NCBI RefSeq assembly: GCF_001680005.1
Contig: NC_033564.1
Coordinates: 1,922,001 to 1,986,000, forward strand
Origin: Plasmodium coatneyi
Taxonomy: Eukaryota > Apicomplexa > Aconoidasida > Haemosporida > Plasmodiidae
DNA: 64,000 nt
Direction: 5' to 3'
Under the pieces are notes generated by a model, which worked only from the letters and a program-made list of their open reading frames with translations, did no database searches and had not been told where the DNA came from. A program made the translations under genes and the position numbers. Below, in pieces: positions 10,593 through 21,311 of the stretch (position 1 is the stretch's first letter; each line of letters opens with the position of its first letter).

Positions 10593-11788
10593 GTCTGCGT
10601 CGATATGCAGTACATCCCCTGTCGTGTACTTGTCAAAAATGGAAGCAATTTCTAACCAAAGGAAGCTACCAACACGACTGAAACGCCAGCGAGGTCAAAT
10701 ATGTCTGCAAGAACATTGACCGCTTTGCACATTCGTTGGTCACCACTGCCGCGCAATTTTTATTTTTTTATGAACAACTGCGTTGGTACAAATGGACAAA
10801 TGGAAGATGTTAAAGAAAAAAAAAAAAAAAAACACTCAAACGAATACGTACACCATGCACGCACTGCATGTTGTAAACGTATGACGCACAAAAAACAACT
10901 GGCAATTTTACAATGAAGCGTGGAAAAAAAAAAAAAAAAAAAAAAACCAACACAAAACAAAACAAAACACAGCGACACGCACGTGTGAATTGCTCACATT
11001 AATATTTTTTAAAATGTACACACAAAAAAAAAAAATACATCTTCCATGGATACATGACGCATGATGTGTGCAACAGATTTAAATGCCCAGACGTATGCAC
11101 ACGCGTCTTTTCCTCATCGAGTAGTTAGACACAACCGATGTAATGCCCCCTTTGTGTTACTTTCCCAGGGGAAGGATTGCCAACGGGATGAACACACACA
11201 GAGAAGATTCTCCCGTTTGCTGTTCCTCCCTTATAACAGTCCGTAATTGAAAAGAGAAAGTATTATTTATTAAGAACTATTTATTTTTTCAAGTTTAGGG
11301 TTATTCAAAAAAAAAAAAAAAAAAAAAATTAATTGTAAAGTTGGGGACGCAAACTGGGCGATGTGTGTAAAATTATAAACAACGATATGCCAAAAAGGAC
11401 AGCATGGAAAGGTGGGGAATGCATGAAGGGGTAGTTACTACAAGTAGAATTAAAAAGGATGAGGTGATGGGGTTTACATTTTACGTAGCAGTTAAAACAA
11501 TTTTAGGAACAGACAAGAAATAGGTTTACCATTGGTGCATGCACAGCAGTGTATATGTGTGTGTGTGTGCGGGGCTAACTACTACCCTGACGAATGAGAC
11601 GCGTGTGCCAAAAAGGGCAAACATGCCAGTATACGCACATGTTCCGACAAATGGGACGTATACACACATACCCACTCGTTTTAACCAGCGAAATGAACAG
11701 CAGGGGGAGGTGAATCAAAAGAAGAAAAAAAAAATTGGTAAAAACAAGGTAGACGCATAAGTGGCGTCATACAGTTGTGCAGCAACGC
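10593..11788. other. gene-free stretch with possible 5' extension of the neighbouring gene
   Basis: Positions 10593-10732 may be coding for the minus-strand gene to the left (see that entry). The rest holds A-runs at about 10818-10832, 10923-10944 and 11308-11328, a TG-repeat near 11555-11570 and a TGCATGCA palindrome at 11535-11544. No other gene was seen. Confidence 0.5.
11535..11544. promoter_or_regulatory. GTGCATGCAC palindrome (candidate ApiAP2 site)
   Basis: This perfect 10-base palindrome contains TGCATGCA, a motif reported for the AP2-EXP/AP2-Sp family of Plasmodium factors. It lies about 0.8-0.9 kb upstream of the 435-residue minus-strand gene. A motif match alone is weak evidence. 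Confidence 0.3.
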
Positions 11789-13738
11789 CTAGTCGTTTTT
11801 CTTGTCTGCCGGAGCGGACTGAGCCACCACCTGGTGCTGCCCCTGGGCCAGGTGCTCGTGCCGGTTCTTGTCCACTTTATAGATGCACCTCTGATATATG
11901 TAGCACAAAAATATAACATCGTCTCGAAAGCAAGAAAGCTTGTGCATCCACGGCATGTCAATTAGGAAAAAGGCAATGTCATCGATGAAGGTGTTTAGCG
12001 ACTTGTAAATGAGAGCCTTCCATGGTAGGTGCTCCACAGATTTTAGCTTATAATTTATGTATAATTGTGGGGTCATCATAATAAACCCAAAGGTATAAAC
12101 TGTTCCAGCAAGCACAGAGATTATGTAGGAGTACCAAGACTTGTATTTATAGTAGAATAGAGAATAAATAGCATATCCAATGAAACAGGGGATGAGAACA
12201 ATTCCAACATATTTAACTGCAATTTTGTCGTACTTCTTGGTCATCGATTCTGTGTAATTTTTTTTGTCCTTTAATATGATATAGGGATAGGATTTACTAA
12301 AAGATACATGCACTGCTTTGGTAACTTTCCACGCAGAGAGTGCCACTCCAACGAACATCTCGAATAGAAGTAACCAGGACGTGTTCTCAGAATCGTATAA
12401 ATATAAGGCTAATATTATGTCACACACAAAGGTCGTTATAACGCTAAGAGCTGACAGTCCCTCCATGGACTCATTTTGGTACCAAAATTGCATATCATTT
12501 TTGAAGGCGAAAAAGGAAAATATAGAATGGAGTAAAATAAAAAGAGCAGAAAAAATTAACATGTAAATATTTGTAGTCATAATAATTTTTTTCATCATGT
12601 TAATTTCCTTTGTAGCTGTTGCGTTTGTCAAATTTTGGAAAGAAAACGTCTGGTCATTTTTATCCATCATTTGTATCGATGTATCCAACTGTTTTATGAA
12701 CATATAATACATAAAACTGCAGGTGCCATAATTTATTTCAATTTTTACTAACTTATTTTCGTCTGCATTTTTTTCCACCACGTAGGAATGAATGTCTTTT
12801 TCACTTTTTGTTATCCTATACGGATCGTACACTGAGATGTAACTCGTCCTCTTATCCTTATCCTTTAAAAAGGTTCTGTCTAAAACATAGTAATCATTTT
12901 CTATGAGCCAAAAATCGGACAAAAATATTGGGGGAGTATACGTACCATTGTGTATATTAATTTTCCACCTTTTCAAATGAGGCATATTAAATTCGTTAAT
13001 TCGGTGCTTCGCTTGATCATAAATAATGTTAATATCTATTCTCTTTTTTATGTGATAGAATTCTTCTTTTTTTCCTTTTTCCCCTTTCTTCTCTTCTTCC
13101 TCTTTTATTCTTTTCTTCTTATTCGTGTAGCTTCCGTCCATTAAGTTATATTTTTCATCTTCCTCCGATTCGAAAGGCTTCATTTTCACCGTCAGGGGGA
13201 TGTTTTCAATGAGAAGCTGTTTCTTGAATTCGTCTTTTATTGTGCTACCTAGCAGGTTGGACGCATTACGGTTTTTATAAAAGTGCAATGGGATCATAAT
13301 GACGCTGAGGTACTTTTCTCCCTTCCACGAATCATTTAAATAAAAGCTAAAGTTAGTCGGGTCATATTTGCTGAACTTTTTATATGTGTATAATTCCTTC
13401 TCCCTCACTTGTATCATTTTACTTTTCTTTTTTATGTATTCATAGTCGACTGAATGGTTGTCACTAAGGAATAGGTAGAGGTCAAATATGTCCCCATGTT
13501 CTAGACTATTGCTTAGGGTCAAATTGTTGCCTTCTATTTTACTTCCATATTTTGACCCCGTTTTGTTTTTCCCTCCTGTTATGAAATACATCACCATGTG
13601 CATGATTAGCATTTGCGCAATGATGGATATAAGTTTCTGGAAAAATGGGGTCCTCGCATTTTCGTTTCCTGCCCCGTTATCGTTTGCGGCGTTCGCCCCG
13701 CCGCCTGGGGCGTTTGGCACACTTAGTTGGGATCCCAT
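11789..13738 (-). CDS. CLPTM1-family multi-pass membrane protein
   Basis: This belongs to the cleft lip and palate transmembrane protein 1 family, ER/Golgi proteins implicated in receptor assembly and lipid handling. The 649 residues are close to human CLPTM1 (669). A membrane segment near residues 33-52 (LISIIAQMLIMHMVMYFITG) precedes a large lumenal region that contains the family's SFYLNDSWKGEKYLSVIM-like block and a Lys/Glu insert. The C-terminal third has several helices and the family signature around YTFGFIMMTPQLYINYKLKS and AFFLIDMPWMHKLSCFRDD. The start is the ATG at 13736-13738: the frame stays open upstream but offers no earlier ATG. The resulting MGSQLS fits the N-myristoylation pattern. 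Single exon. The function in Plasmodium is unknown to me. Confidence 0.92.
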   Translation of the reverse strand: MGSQLSVPNAPGGGANAANDNGAGNENARTPFFQKLISIIAQMLIMHMVMYFITGGKNKTGSKYGSKIEGNNLTLSNSLEHGDIFDLYLFLSDNHSVDYEYIKKKSKMIQVREKELYTYKKFSKYDPTNFSFYLNDSWKGEKYLSVIMIPLHFYKNRNASNLLGSTIKDEFKKQLLIENIPLTVKMKPFESEEDEKYNLMDGSYTNKKKRIKEEEEKKGEKGKKEEFYHIKKRIDINIIYDQAKHRINEFNMPHLKRWKINIHNGTYTPPIFLSDFWLIENDYYVLDRTFLKDKDKRTSYISVYDPYRITKSEKDIHSYVVEKNADENKLVKIEINYGTCSFMYYMFIKQLDTSIQMMDKNDQTFSFQNLTNATATKEINMMKKIIMTTNIYMLIFSALFILLHSIFSFFAFKNDMQFWYQNESMEGLSALSVITTFVCDIILALYLYDSENTSWLLLFEMFVGVALSAWKVTKAVHVSFSKSYPYIILKDKKNYTESMTKKYDKIAVKYVGIVLIPCFIGYAIYSLFYYKYKSWYSYIISVLAGTVYTFGFIMMTPQLYINYKLKSVEHLPWKALIYKSLNTFIDDIAFFLIDMPWMHKLSCFRDDVIFLCYIYQRCIYKVDKNRHEHLAQGQHQVVAQSAPADKKND

Positions 13739-15256
13739 ACTACACGGTTTGTCGACACAACGGGATCGATGAAAAGTTGATCTACGTTCGTGTGGGGTGC
13801 TACTCACTCAGCTATACACACATTCATACGTATGACGCACTTGAGGGGGGTAAATATGCTCGTACCCACAGACAGAACCCTTCACGGAACTGTTACTCCT
13901 GTAGAGCAATAGAATCACCCCTAACGTGCAGTGTAGTAACTCTTCTCTTGAGCGCTTGTACTCCTATGTGTTTTCACCTTGCGCATTTACATGGCTCCTA
14001 AGTGGTGGTCAGTTTGCTGGGGGCTAACATGCGGAAATGCAATAGCAGAGGGGGATATACATACGGGCACGCTACGTGCAGATATTATATGCATAAATGC
14101 ATCCACACGTTACAGCCAAAGGGAGATTTCATCTACATGGGCATACTGAAGAAACTGATGCAAATTTAGCGTATATTACTGAGCGATAAATTCAGCACGG
14201 TCAACCTTGACACAAGTGCTTTTTCCTCTTTCCTCTTTCCTATTTTTGACTTTTTTACATCCCTGTAAAGATATGAACCCATCTGCTACAACAAGGGCAA
14301 TTTTCTCCTCATATTTTGCTGAAAAGCGATTACTTCCTTTTTTCTACTTTGGCAATTTAAAAAAAAAAAAAAAAAAAATGACTGACGTGGGGGAATTAAC
14401 CGAGTCGTATAGCAGTAGTGCAAAGGTTTAGAAGCCACAATCCAGTGCCATAAAATGTGTTCTCCCGCTACCGCGCATGAATTTATTATTTTGCTATATT
14501 TATTCTTTTATTTTCCTATATGTTAAAAGAGGCAAAATGGGCATTTTTTTAATCTGCCCCTTAAATGATATAGTGGCTTACATTTTACATTTGTGCAAAT
14601 TGCCATGTTGCAAATATGCGAAAATAAAAAAAAAAAAAAAACTCCCAAAATGGTTAGGATCCATCTACAGTTACAGGCGTTTATCAGTCTATGAATAAAT
14701 TCTCCTGTGTAGAAGGAATACATTCACGGGTGGTATATCCTACACGCCGTTGACATGCAAACTCTGCTTCGATATAGTTTTCGCAGTTGCCATGAAAAAA
14801 AAAAAGCTGTAACATTTGCCACGGTCAAAATTTTGATACGTTATGTAGAGCATATGTGAGGGAGTAAAAGCGCCCACGTGGCGAACGTCTATGGGGGGTG
14901 TATGGACCTATGCCTTTGTCATCCCCTTTTAAGGAGAGTTGGTAACATTCAGCAGGATGGTACATACATTGTATATTTTTAAAAAAGGGAAAAATGAAAG
15001 GCAAACGGGCACACGTTGTTTTTAAGTCCAAAGATATTCATGAAAGACAAAAAAAAAAAAAAAAAAAAAAAATGAACATAAATCGTAAAACATATCGCGT
15101 GAAATGTACGGCGCAGAACGCTACGCGGGAGAAACGGACTGACGGTGCGCATGCCAACAAATGAGCTGCACCATGGGGGGTAGCCAAGTGGGTAGGCAAA
15201 TTGGGGGCACATCATGGGTTAAGGGGGGGATAACATAGGATTGGACGGCAGGCAGG
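13739..15256. other. gene-free stretch between CLPTM1 and RCC1 genes
   Basis: It holds the CLPTM1-gene promoter side and the RCC1-gene 3' flank. There are A-runs at about 14360-14378, 14627-14641 and 15051-15072. ORFs such as 14207-14431 run through homopolymers and are not supported. One copy of a 26-base repeat lies at 14607-14632. Confidence 0.5.
14607..14632 (+). repeat. 26-base direct repeat, copy 1
   Basis: GTTGCAAATATGCGAAAAT followed by seven A is identical to 17160-17185. The two copies sit on either side of the RCC1-like gene, about 0.6 kb from each of its ends. The non-homopolymer core is 19 bases. Confidence 0.7.
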
Positions 15257-16564
15257 TCAATCGACGGCCAAAGTCTTCGCGAGGACCCTTCCCCGACCAC
15301 AAGAAATGTCACACACTATTTCGCCATTAAACAGTTCAGAATCCACGAGCGTAGGTTCGTTATGATTTTTTTTATCGCTTAGCGCCAAACAGGAGGAGTT
15401 GTATTTCCCCCAAGAGTACAATTTATTGTCGGAAAGAAGCATAGAATAGTAGTAGGTATTTCCACCTGCCTGTATTTTGTCTATATTTTTTTTAATTATG
15501 CTATTTTGGTAGAGAGGACTTAAAGTTATGGCTTTGGGTTCCAGCCATGCTCTTGAGCCCCAAAAGAAGATGACGTTATTTTCTGAGCAAGCAATCATAT
15601 GATTGTCCCCACAAGCAATAAATTTGATTTTAATATTTTCCATGTCGAAATATTTCACTTTATTTGGATATACCTCATGGGAGTATAAATCTCCGATGCT
15701 ATTTTCTATGCCAAGCTGTCCATAGTCATTCCTTCCCCAAACGTATACCTCTCCATCCGTTGACAACGCAGCAGAAAAACTATGACCACAAGAAATTCCC
15801 TTCACGGTAATATTGTTACTAATGAAAAAATCTATTTCTTCAAAAAATAATTGATCTCCGTGGTTTCCTTTACCTAATCTACCAAATTCACCTCGTCCAC
15901 ATCCGTACACCTTCCCATTTTTTGTCAACACTAAACTGTGTTGTTCACCACAACAGATATTTACAAAATCAGAATCATCACTTTTAAATGACTCCACTTT
16001 TTTGGGGGTACTTAAATTCTGCTTGTTTCCATGTCCTAATCCATTTGCTCCTTTGAAAAAATTCCCACCCCATCCCCACGTGTATAGGTTATTATTCACA
16101 TCCACTGCCATAGTGTGTTTAAAACCACAACACACGTCTTTGAATTTTACATCGCCCTCTGTCTTCACTTCCTTTGGTGTTAAGGAATAATTTTTATTTC
16201 CATCATTTTCTTCCTCTATCGGTCTCCCTAACTGTCCTTTATCATTCAAACCGTAAGTGTATATTTTCCCGTCGACTATAAAAGCTGCGTGATTACAACC
16301 AGCTGATAATTTTTCAATTTTTGCATTTTCGAAATTTGGAACTTTTTCCGGCATTTTGTTCTTCTCCCCAACCTTGACGGAGGAAAAAATACTTTCGCCG
16401 GAGCACCCCCACCTCCACAGGTTGTACCTCTTCTCCTTCCCCTGCAGGTTTTCGTTGTGCCTCTTCTCTGCCTTCTTTTCCACCTTTACCTTACTGCTGT
16501 AAAACTTCACGTCCCACTTGAAGAAGCGACTTCTTCGCTTCACCTCGTTTTGAATTCTTTGCAT
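15257..16564 (-). CDS. RCC1-repeat (seven-bladed propeller) protein
   Basis: RCC1-like propellers act as GTPase exchange factors or scaffolds. At 435 residues, almost the whole chain after residue 60 is RCC1 repeats, each ending in an aromatic-x-x-Gly turn: YTYGLNDKGQLG, YTWGWGGNFFKGANGLGHG, YGCGRGEFGRLG, YVWGRNDYGQLG, FFWGSRAW and YSWGKYNSSC. The pattern CG..H....... recurs between blades (CCGFKHTMAV, CCGEQHSLVL, SCGHSFSAAL, ACGDNHMIAC). The N-terminus (MQRIQNEVKRRSRFFKWDVKF) is basic and could be a mitochondrial presequence, so a relation to the mitochondrial RCC1L is possible, but nuclear RCC1 cannot be excluded. Single exon with an intact stop. Confidence 0.9.
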   Translation of the reverse strand: MQRIQNEVKRRSRFFKWDVKFYSSKVKVEKKAEKRHNENLQGKEKRYNLWRWGCSGESIFSSVKVGEKNKMPEKVPNFENAKIEKLSAGCNHAAFIVDGKIYTYGLNDKGQLGRPIEEENDGNKNYSLTPKEVKTEGDVKFKDVCCGFKHTMAVDVNNNLYTWGWGGNFFKGANGLGHGNKQNLSTPKKVESFKSDDSDFVNICCGEQHSLVLTKNGKVYGCGRGEFGRLGKGNHGDQLFFEEIDFFISNNITVKGISCGHSFSAALSTDGEVYVWGRNDYGQLGIENSIGDLYSHEVYPNKVKYFDMENIKIKFIACGDNHMIACSENNVIFFWGSRAWLEPKAITLSPLYQNSIIKKNIDKIQAGGNTYYYSMLLSDNKLYSWGKYNSSCLALSDKKNHNEPTLVDSELFNGEIVCDISCGRGRVLAKTLAVD

Positions 16565-18156
16565 TTTCGCATCTTACGTAGTGTGTGTATTTTTTTGGGT
16601 TACTCTCCTCGGGCAAAAACGAACCAGTGGGATGCTCACAGAGGAACAGCGAGACAACGCTAAACATATCTTCCGCTTTTGCGTAGACACTCTTCGGGGG
16701 TGCAGGAGATGTGCTATGTCTGTATATGCGTTTCCTACGTTAGTTCTATGCGGGAAAACGTCCGGTTGTTGCGACGTTCGTTCGTTCTGACTTGGTTTAC
16801 TACCACGTGTGATGCCGCTGTGTGGATTGCCTCTACAGATTACACAACTTACGCAAAAAAAAATTGTATCTTCCAATTTGGCGACAAACAGTTGCACCTT
16901 TTCTCGATTTAAAAAGTTCAAATGGAGATTTTCCCCACAGGAGTTAGGCTAACTAGGTCCTTTTTTTTTTTTAAATTATTTTTTGCCAGCGTTGATTTGA
17001 CCCCTTGGGGGAATTGTAAACATGTACTAACGCATGGTAAGCGCGCACCGCCACAAAAAATAGAGAGCAGCTTCTCACCTGTTGAGAGCTTTCTACTTAA
17101 AAATACAATACACGGGGGAATACGGAAAAAATAGAAAAAAATAAAAATCTAAGAATTACGTTGCAAATATGCGAAAATAAAAAAAGCGGACCATAATTTT
17201 CTACGAATTAAAAAAAAAAAAAAAACTCTACAAAGAACGTTGCGCAAAAAAAGGAGGCAATAAGGTATCACTGTGTTGCTTTTTATTTTTCCCCTTTTAA
17301 TTAACCCCATTTTAGTGCGCTGCAGTGGTGCTTAGTATATATACATACTAATGCTCTTGCCCCTACCGATACAGGTGACACACAAATGCGGTGCAACTTA
17401 CAACTCGGAGAAACATAAAAAATGGACTGTGCAAATTTTATCGCATATATGTCACACCCCCGGCACGAAATGAGAGAGAGCATTTGAAAAAAAAAAAAAA
17501 AAAAAGTTAAGCGTAGAAGACGAACGTACATGTAGGCACACAACTAGCACACAAGCGCGATCACCTCGCTGAACCGAAAAAGCACATATGAAGAAACTTC
17601 TTTTGTAACGGTGTCACCCTTTCAGGCAGCTTATATTCAGGGGAAGAACAGGCGACTCTGGACTGATCGCAAAAATGGGATTAAAAAAAAAGGACTCTGC
17701 TTTTTTCCCATATGTGTGCAGGGCACTGAACTAGGCGAAATGCTCCTCAGCACTTTTGGGAAATTGTTGGAGTAAGCTTTCACGCATTGGGGAGTTGGCA
17801 ATCATGCAAGGATAACCTTCTCAGGAGGGAAAAAAAAAAAAAAAAAGTAAAAAAAAATGTCAAATTTGCTAATCAAATGTCCATTTATTATATTTTTTTT
17901 TTTTTTTTTCACTACTATGTTAACGTTGTGATGTATCTGGGTTGACACATTGCGAATAGGGGAATGCAGACAACTGTTTGCAGAACTGCGTTGTGTTCCC
18001 CCCAAAAGAGGTGAAAAAAACACACAACAGTAGAACTCATGCAAAACGTGAAAACATCCATTTGTCAATTTGGCCGTGTCTGGCATAGCGGCCAAATCAT
18101 CCCTAGCGGCATCACAAAATTTCCTAACCCATCATCCCTGGAGAGCTTTTCAAAAG
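16565..18156. other. gene-free stretch between the RCC1 and uS14 genes
   Basis: It comprises the RCC1-gene 5' flank (16565 to about 17000, fairly GC-balanced) and the uS14 3' flank. The second copy of the 26-base repeat lies at 17160-17185. There are A-runs near 17207-17225 and 17487-17505 and mixed A/T runs at about 17829-17910. Small ORFs are unsupported. Confidence 0.5.
17160..17185 (+). repeat. 26-base direct repeat, copy 2
   Basis: Identical to 14607-14632. It lies about 0.6 kb upstream of the RCC1-like gene's start codon on the other side of that gene. Confidence 0.7.
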
Positions 18157-18823
18157 CTACCAACATGCCTTGACAAAACCGGGGAAGAACATTTTCTGTA
18201 TGAGCGCACGAGCTTGGTGTCTACACAGGCCGAAGAAGGAGTAATATCCGCGAGCTCTGCCTGGGGGGGGAAGGAAGGACGCGTTTTATTGTGTTCACGT
18301 TGTGTAGGAGGTAGGTACATGCATGTAAATATGGACATTTCTCTTTGTTTATTTTTTTGCGCATTTTTTCGTGTATTTATGTGCATTTTTCTGCCTGCCC
18401 TTGTTTGCACCTACCTGTGATTGCACACCTGTTCCGGAACCTGACAGGGCAGGAGTCCCTGGGAAGAGAAGACAACTTATATTTCCAGTAAACATATTCA
18501 ATAGGGGACGATGCTTCTGCTATGTACTTTTTTAGTAGCTCTCTTTTTTCCTTGTATCTTTCAATGAGGTACTTCCTCTTTAAATTTCTCTGTACTCTTG
18601 CTTCATGTCTTTTGATTACTGTGTACTTGTCGTTTGGGTCTAGCCTTTTCTTCAAATGCAAGGGGGTTATTTTTCCAACACAACTTTGGTTCTTCCTTTT
18701 TGCACCCAACGTTGTGGATCCATTTAAAAATAACTGGAAGGGGCACCTCTCATTTCTGTGCAGGGTCTTCTTAGCGTTCGTTAAAACGAGATAAACGAAA
18801 AAAAATTTTATGAACTTCAGCAT
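18157..18823 (-). CDS. apicoplast-type ribosomal protein uS14 (two exons)
   Basis: This is a small-subunit ribosomal protein, nuclear-encoded, probably for the apicoplast ribosome. Exon 1 (18415-18823) starts with a signal peptide (MLKFIKFFFVYLVLTNA), then a basic transit-like stretch, and ends in the S14 block LPRDSCPVRFRNRCAITG. Read without splicing it stops soon after in unrelated sequence. Exon 2 (18157-18260) supplies the missing C-terminus: RARGYYSFFGLCRHQARALI then QKMFFPGFVKACW and a stop, matching the S14 ending RE..x.G.xPG..KASW. The intron is 18261-18414 (154 bases), donor ACAG|GTAGGT, acceptor C8-AG|GC. The total of 513 coding bases gives 170 residues, with the frame preserved across the junction. 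Secretory leader plus basic transit is the usual apicoplast route; targeting itself is inferred. Confidence 0.93.
18261..18414 (-). other. uS14 intron
   Basis: A 154-base GT-AG intron between the two S14 signature halves. The acceptor follows a run of eight C on the minus strand. Confidence 0.9.
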
Positions 18824-19810
18824 TTCACATCTTCATCCGTTGGGGAAATACGTGCCGTGTAGTGATTTAATATATTTGTGTGAGTGTGAGGGGGGATGTT
18901 GGGACCAAATGGGGGGACAATTCCCCAGTGTGTGCAGTGTATGAAAATGAGAAAGCCTCCTCTGGCATGCCAAACTGGTGTGGCACTTTTTTAGCATCCC
19001 TCAGCAAGTGTGCACAAGTGTGTGCAAGTACATATGCGCATTTTGGCGAATGTCCTTATATGTGTTGCCTCATCACTCGGAAGGAGGAATTCCTCATGTT
19101 TCCGCTTCTTTTGGCACATCGGAGGAAGAAAGGGTTGCTCACTCGTTCGAACAGGGGATATATACAAACGTTCTGTGATCTCTTCAGAGGTCACCTTTAA
19201 GATGTTCCCAAATGAAAAAAAAAAAAAAAAAAAAAAAAATTGTACTGAATTAGCATGCCTGAAAAATCATTTTGAACAACTCCTTCCTATTTGCCTGTTC
19301 AAAGGTGAAGAAAAATATTGGTCAATTTTGGAGCAAGGGGAAGGAAAAAAAAGAGCGCCGCTGCGTTGTCGGGGGTAAGCCAGGCCGGAGTTTTTTCCCT
19401 TTCTCGGAATGGATAACATTTTACAGGCGGCCCAATGTGCAGAATATATATATATATATATTTATTTATTTTCTTCTTTTCAGGGTTGCCCTTCGCATAA
19501 CTTCCAAAATGTGGCTTTAAAAATAAAAGAAGTTTTAAAAAAAAAAAATAAAAAAAAAAAATTCATAAATTTTTAAAAGACCAAAAAATGTGACCGTACA
19601 GTGGGGAGAAACATACACTATGTACTACTTTAAAAAAAGAACTGACAAGACAAACGGTTCATAATGGACACTTCCCATTGAGGGGTTCTTATTTAATGGC
19701 ACAGGGGCATTATCAGAAAGGAACTCAGTAGGGTTGTCCTTTACTAACGCGGTGTGTTTTACCGGAGGGGACGTTCTACGGTGGAGCGCTCCACACATAC
19801 AGCGAAGTCA
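18824..19810. other. gene-free stretch upstream of uS14
   Basis: It holds the uS14 5' flank and the 3' flank of the coiled-coil gene. It contains a 24-base A-run at about 19216-19239, an AT microsatellite (about 19444-19461) and A-rich blocks near 19540-19560. ORFs crossing the A-run are not supported. Confidence 0.5.
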
Positions 19811-21311
19811 TTACAGGCAAATTATATGATCAACAGAATTTTTGTTCTGCTTAACAAAGTGTTGACGTGGATTCATAATTTCCCGATGTATAGTGTTATA
19901 TTTGACGTACTTGGGGGTAGTGCTACTTTCTATGTGCTCCAACGAAGCCTTATGTATTCGATTATTTAAAATATCCATAATATTGCTTTGAACACTTGGG
20001 ACTTTAGTGGAAGGATTGTTCTTTGCAGCCACGTCGTTATTTTTTTTGTTTCCCCTACTACTACTACTACTACTACTACTACTTACGTCGTTTACCAAAT
20101 TGTTTAACCTTTTTTTTATGTCCTTATCATAATCCGCAATGTTGTCCGGTCTCTTTTGTGCATCCACTTTGCTTCCATTCATTTTTTTGTATGTCACTTT
20201 TTCACGTATTTTTCCATCCCCTAAATGTTCACTATGGGCTAGTTTTATGTCCTCATCATTCTCCAGTTGGTACTCCTGCATAGGGTCATTCTCCCACCCT
20301 GAATGGAATGTCTCACCAAGCTGACTATCTAAGGTTTTTTTTTTTTTCTTTTTTTTTTGCTTTGACGAAAGGGGAAGATTCCCATTTGGTTTTCTACTTC
20401 CATCGGAATTGCCCGATTTGGAAGACTCATTGTCTATATTTCTGAATGATTCGCATAGACTTTTTATTTTTTCGATTCTTTCGTTGCACCTGTCTTGTTC
20501 TTCCTTCATTCGTGACTCATCAAGGGGGGACATATCGGCACGGTTGGATGTTTTACCGTGCGTGTTCATCCTGTTATGTGTGCATTCCCTTGTCACGGTT
20601 AAATAATTAGACCGTTGTTTTTGTATTTTGTTTTCTTCATCTTCCGAATTGGCGTAACCGCGATTGTCATCGTCATTGTCGGATGTGCAGGCTGAAGAGG
20701 ACCCTTTTGGTTGCCCCCTTTGGTGGTAACTTTCCCCATCAAGGGGGCTGCTAACACGGGGAGAGGCACTTCCTTCTCCTCGGTTTCCATCCGTGTCAAA
20801 CGAAACAATCGACTGGATAATTTTATTCAGGTTTGCGAAGAAGTTTCTAAAGTACTTGTCTTGCTCTCCGATCAGTTCGCAGCACTCGTTTTGTTTGTCC
20901 TTCTGCGGGGGAAGCGGGGGGCAGTGTACATTTTGTTGCTTCCACGCAAAGCGAAGAGGCGGAATACTCCCCAAGGATTTGCTCTTCTCACACACTTACT
21001 GCGTAACCCATGAGCGCATTCACTTTGCGGCTGAGCTGCTCCAACTTGTCCTTGTAGTTCTTTCCATTTTGATAAAACTGGTCATAATTTTTTGCTAAGC
21101 TTTCTAAATTCTTCACCCTCACCGTAAGGATGTTTATTTTTTTGAGCGATTCAATGTTTACTGAGTGCAGCCTTTTATTTTCGCTGTTCAGGAAGGTTAT
21201 TAAATTTTTAAGCTCCTCCACAGTTTCGCAGTCGTTTTCTTTTAGCATGTCCTGGATGCACTTCTTTTCGACCTTCCCCTGTCTGTCAGCGGATTCTGCA
21301 TTTTTCTTCAT
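19811..21311 (-). CDS. conserved Plasmodium coiled-coil protein (two or more exons)
   Basis: I do not recognise the family. Exon 1 (21000-21311, 104 residues) is a predicted coiled coil: VEELKNLITFLNSENKRLHS through LEQLSRKVNALMGYA. Exon 2 (19811-20902, 363 residues) is mostly polar and charged, with a Lys tract, a nine-serine run encoded by a TAC/GTA-type microsatellite (20056-20083), and a more ordered C-terminal region (VQSNIMDILNNRIHKASLEH). The intron is 20903-20999 (97 bases), donor GCA|GTAAGTG, acceptor CCGCAG|AAG, phase 0, total 467 residues. The 5' end is uncertain: the frame continues open upstream of ATG 21309-21311 (EHLKRTQRRTNK) back to a TAGCAG acceptor-like site, and a short upstream exon (MNLEQVQ, near 21390-21411) is possible. 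Confidence 0.85.
20056..20083. repeat. trinucleotide microsatellite (TAC)n
   Basis: About nine tandem TAC units, read on the minus strand as serine codons within exon 2 of the coiled-coil gene. Its length is likely to vary between isolates. Confidence 0.85.

Noticed and set aside
16574..16921. 115-residue minus-strand ORF upstream of the RCC1-like gene
   Set aside because: It lies in the expected 5' flank of that gene, overlaps ORFs on the other strand and shows no family features.
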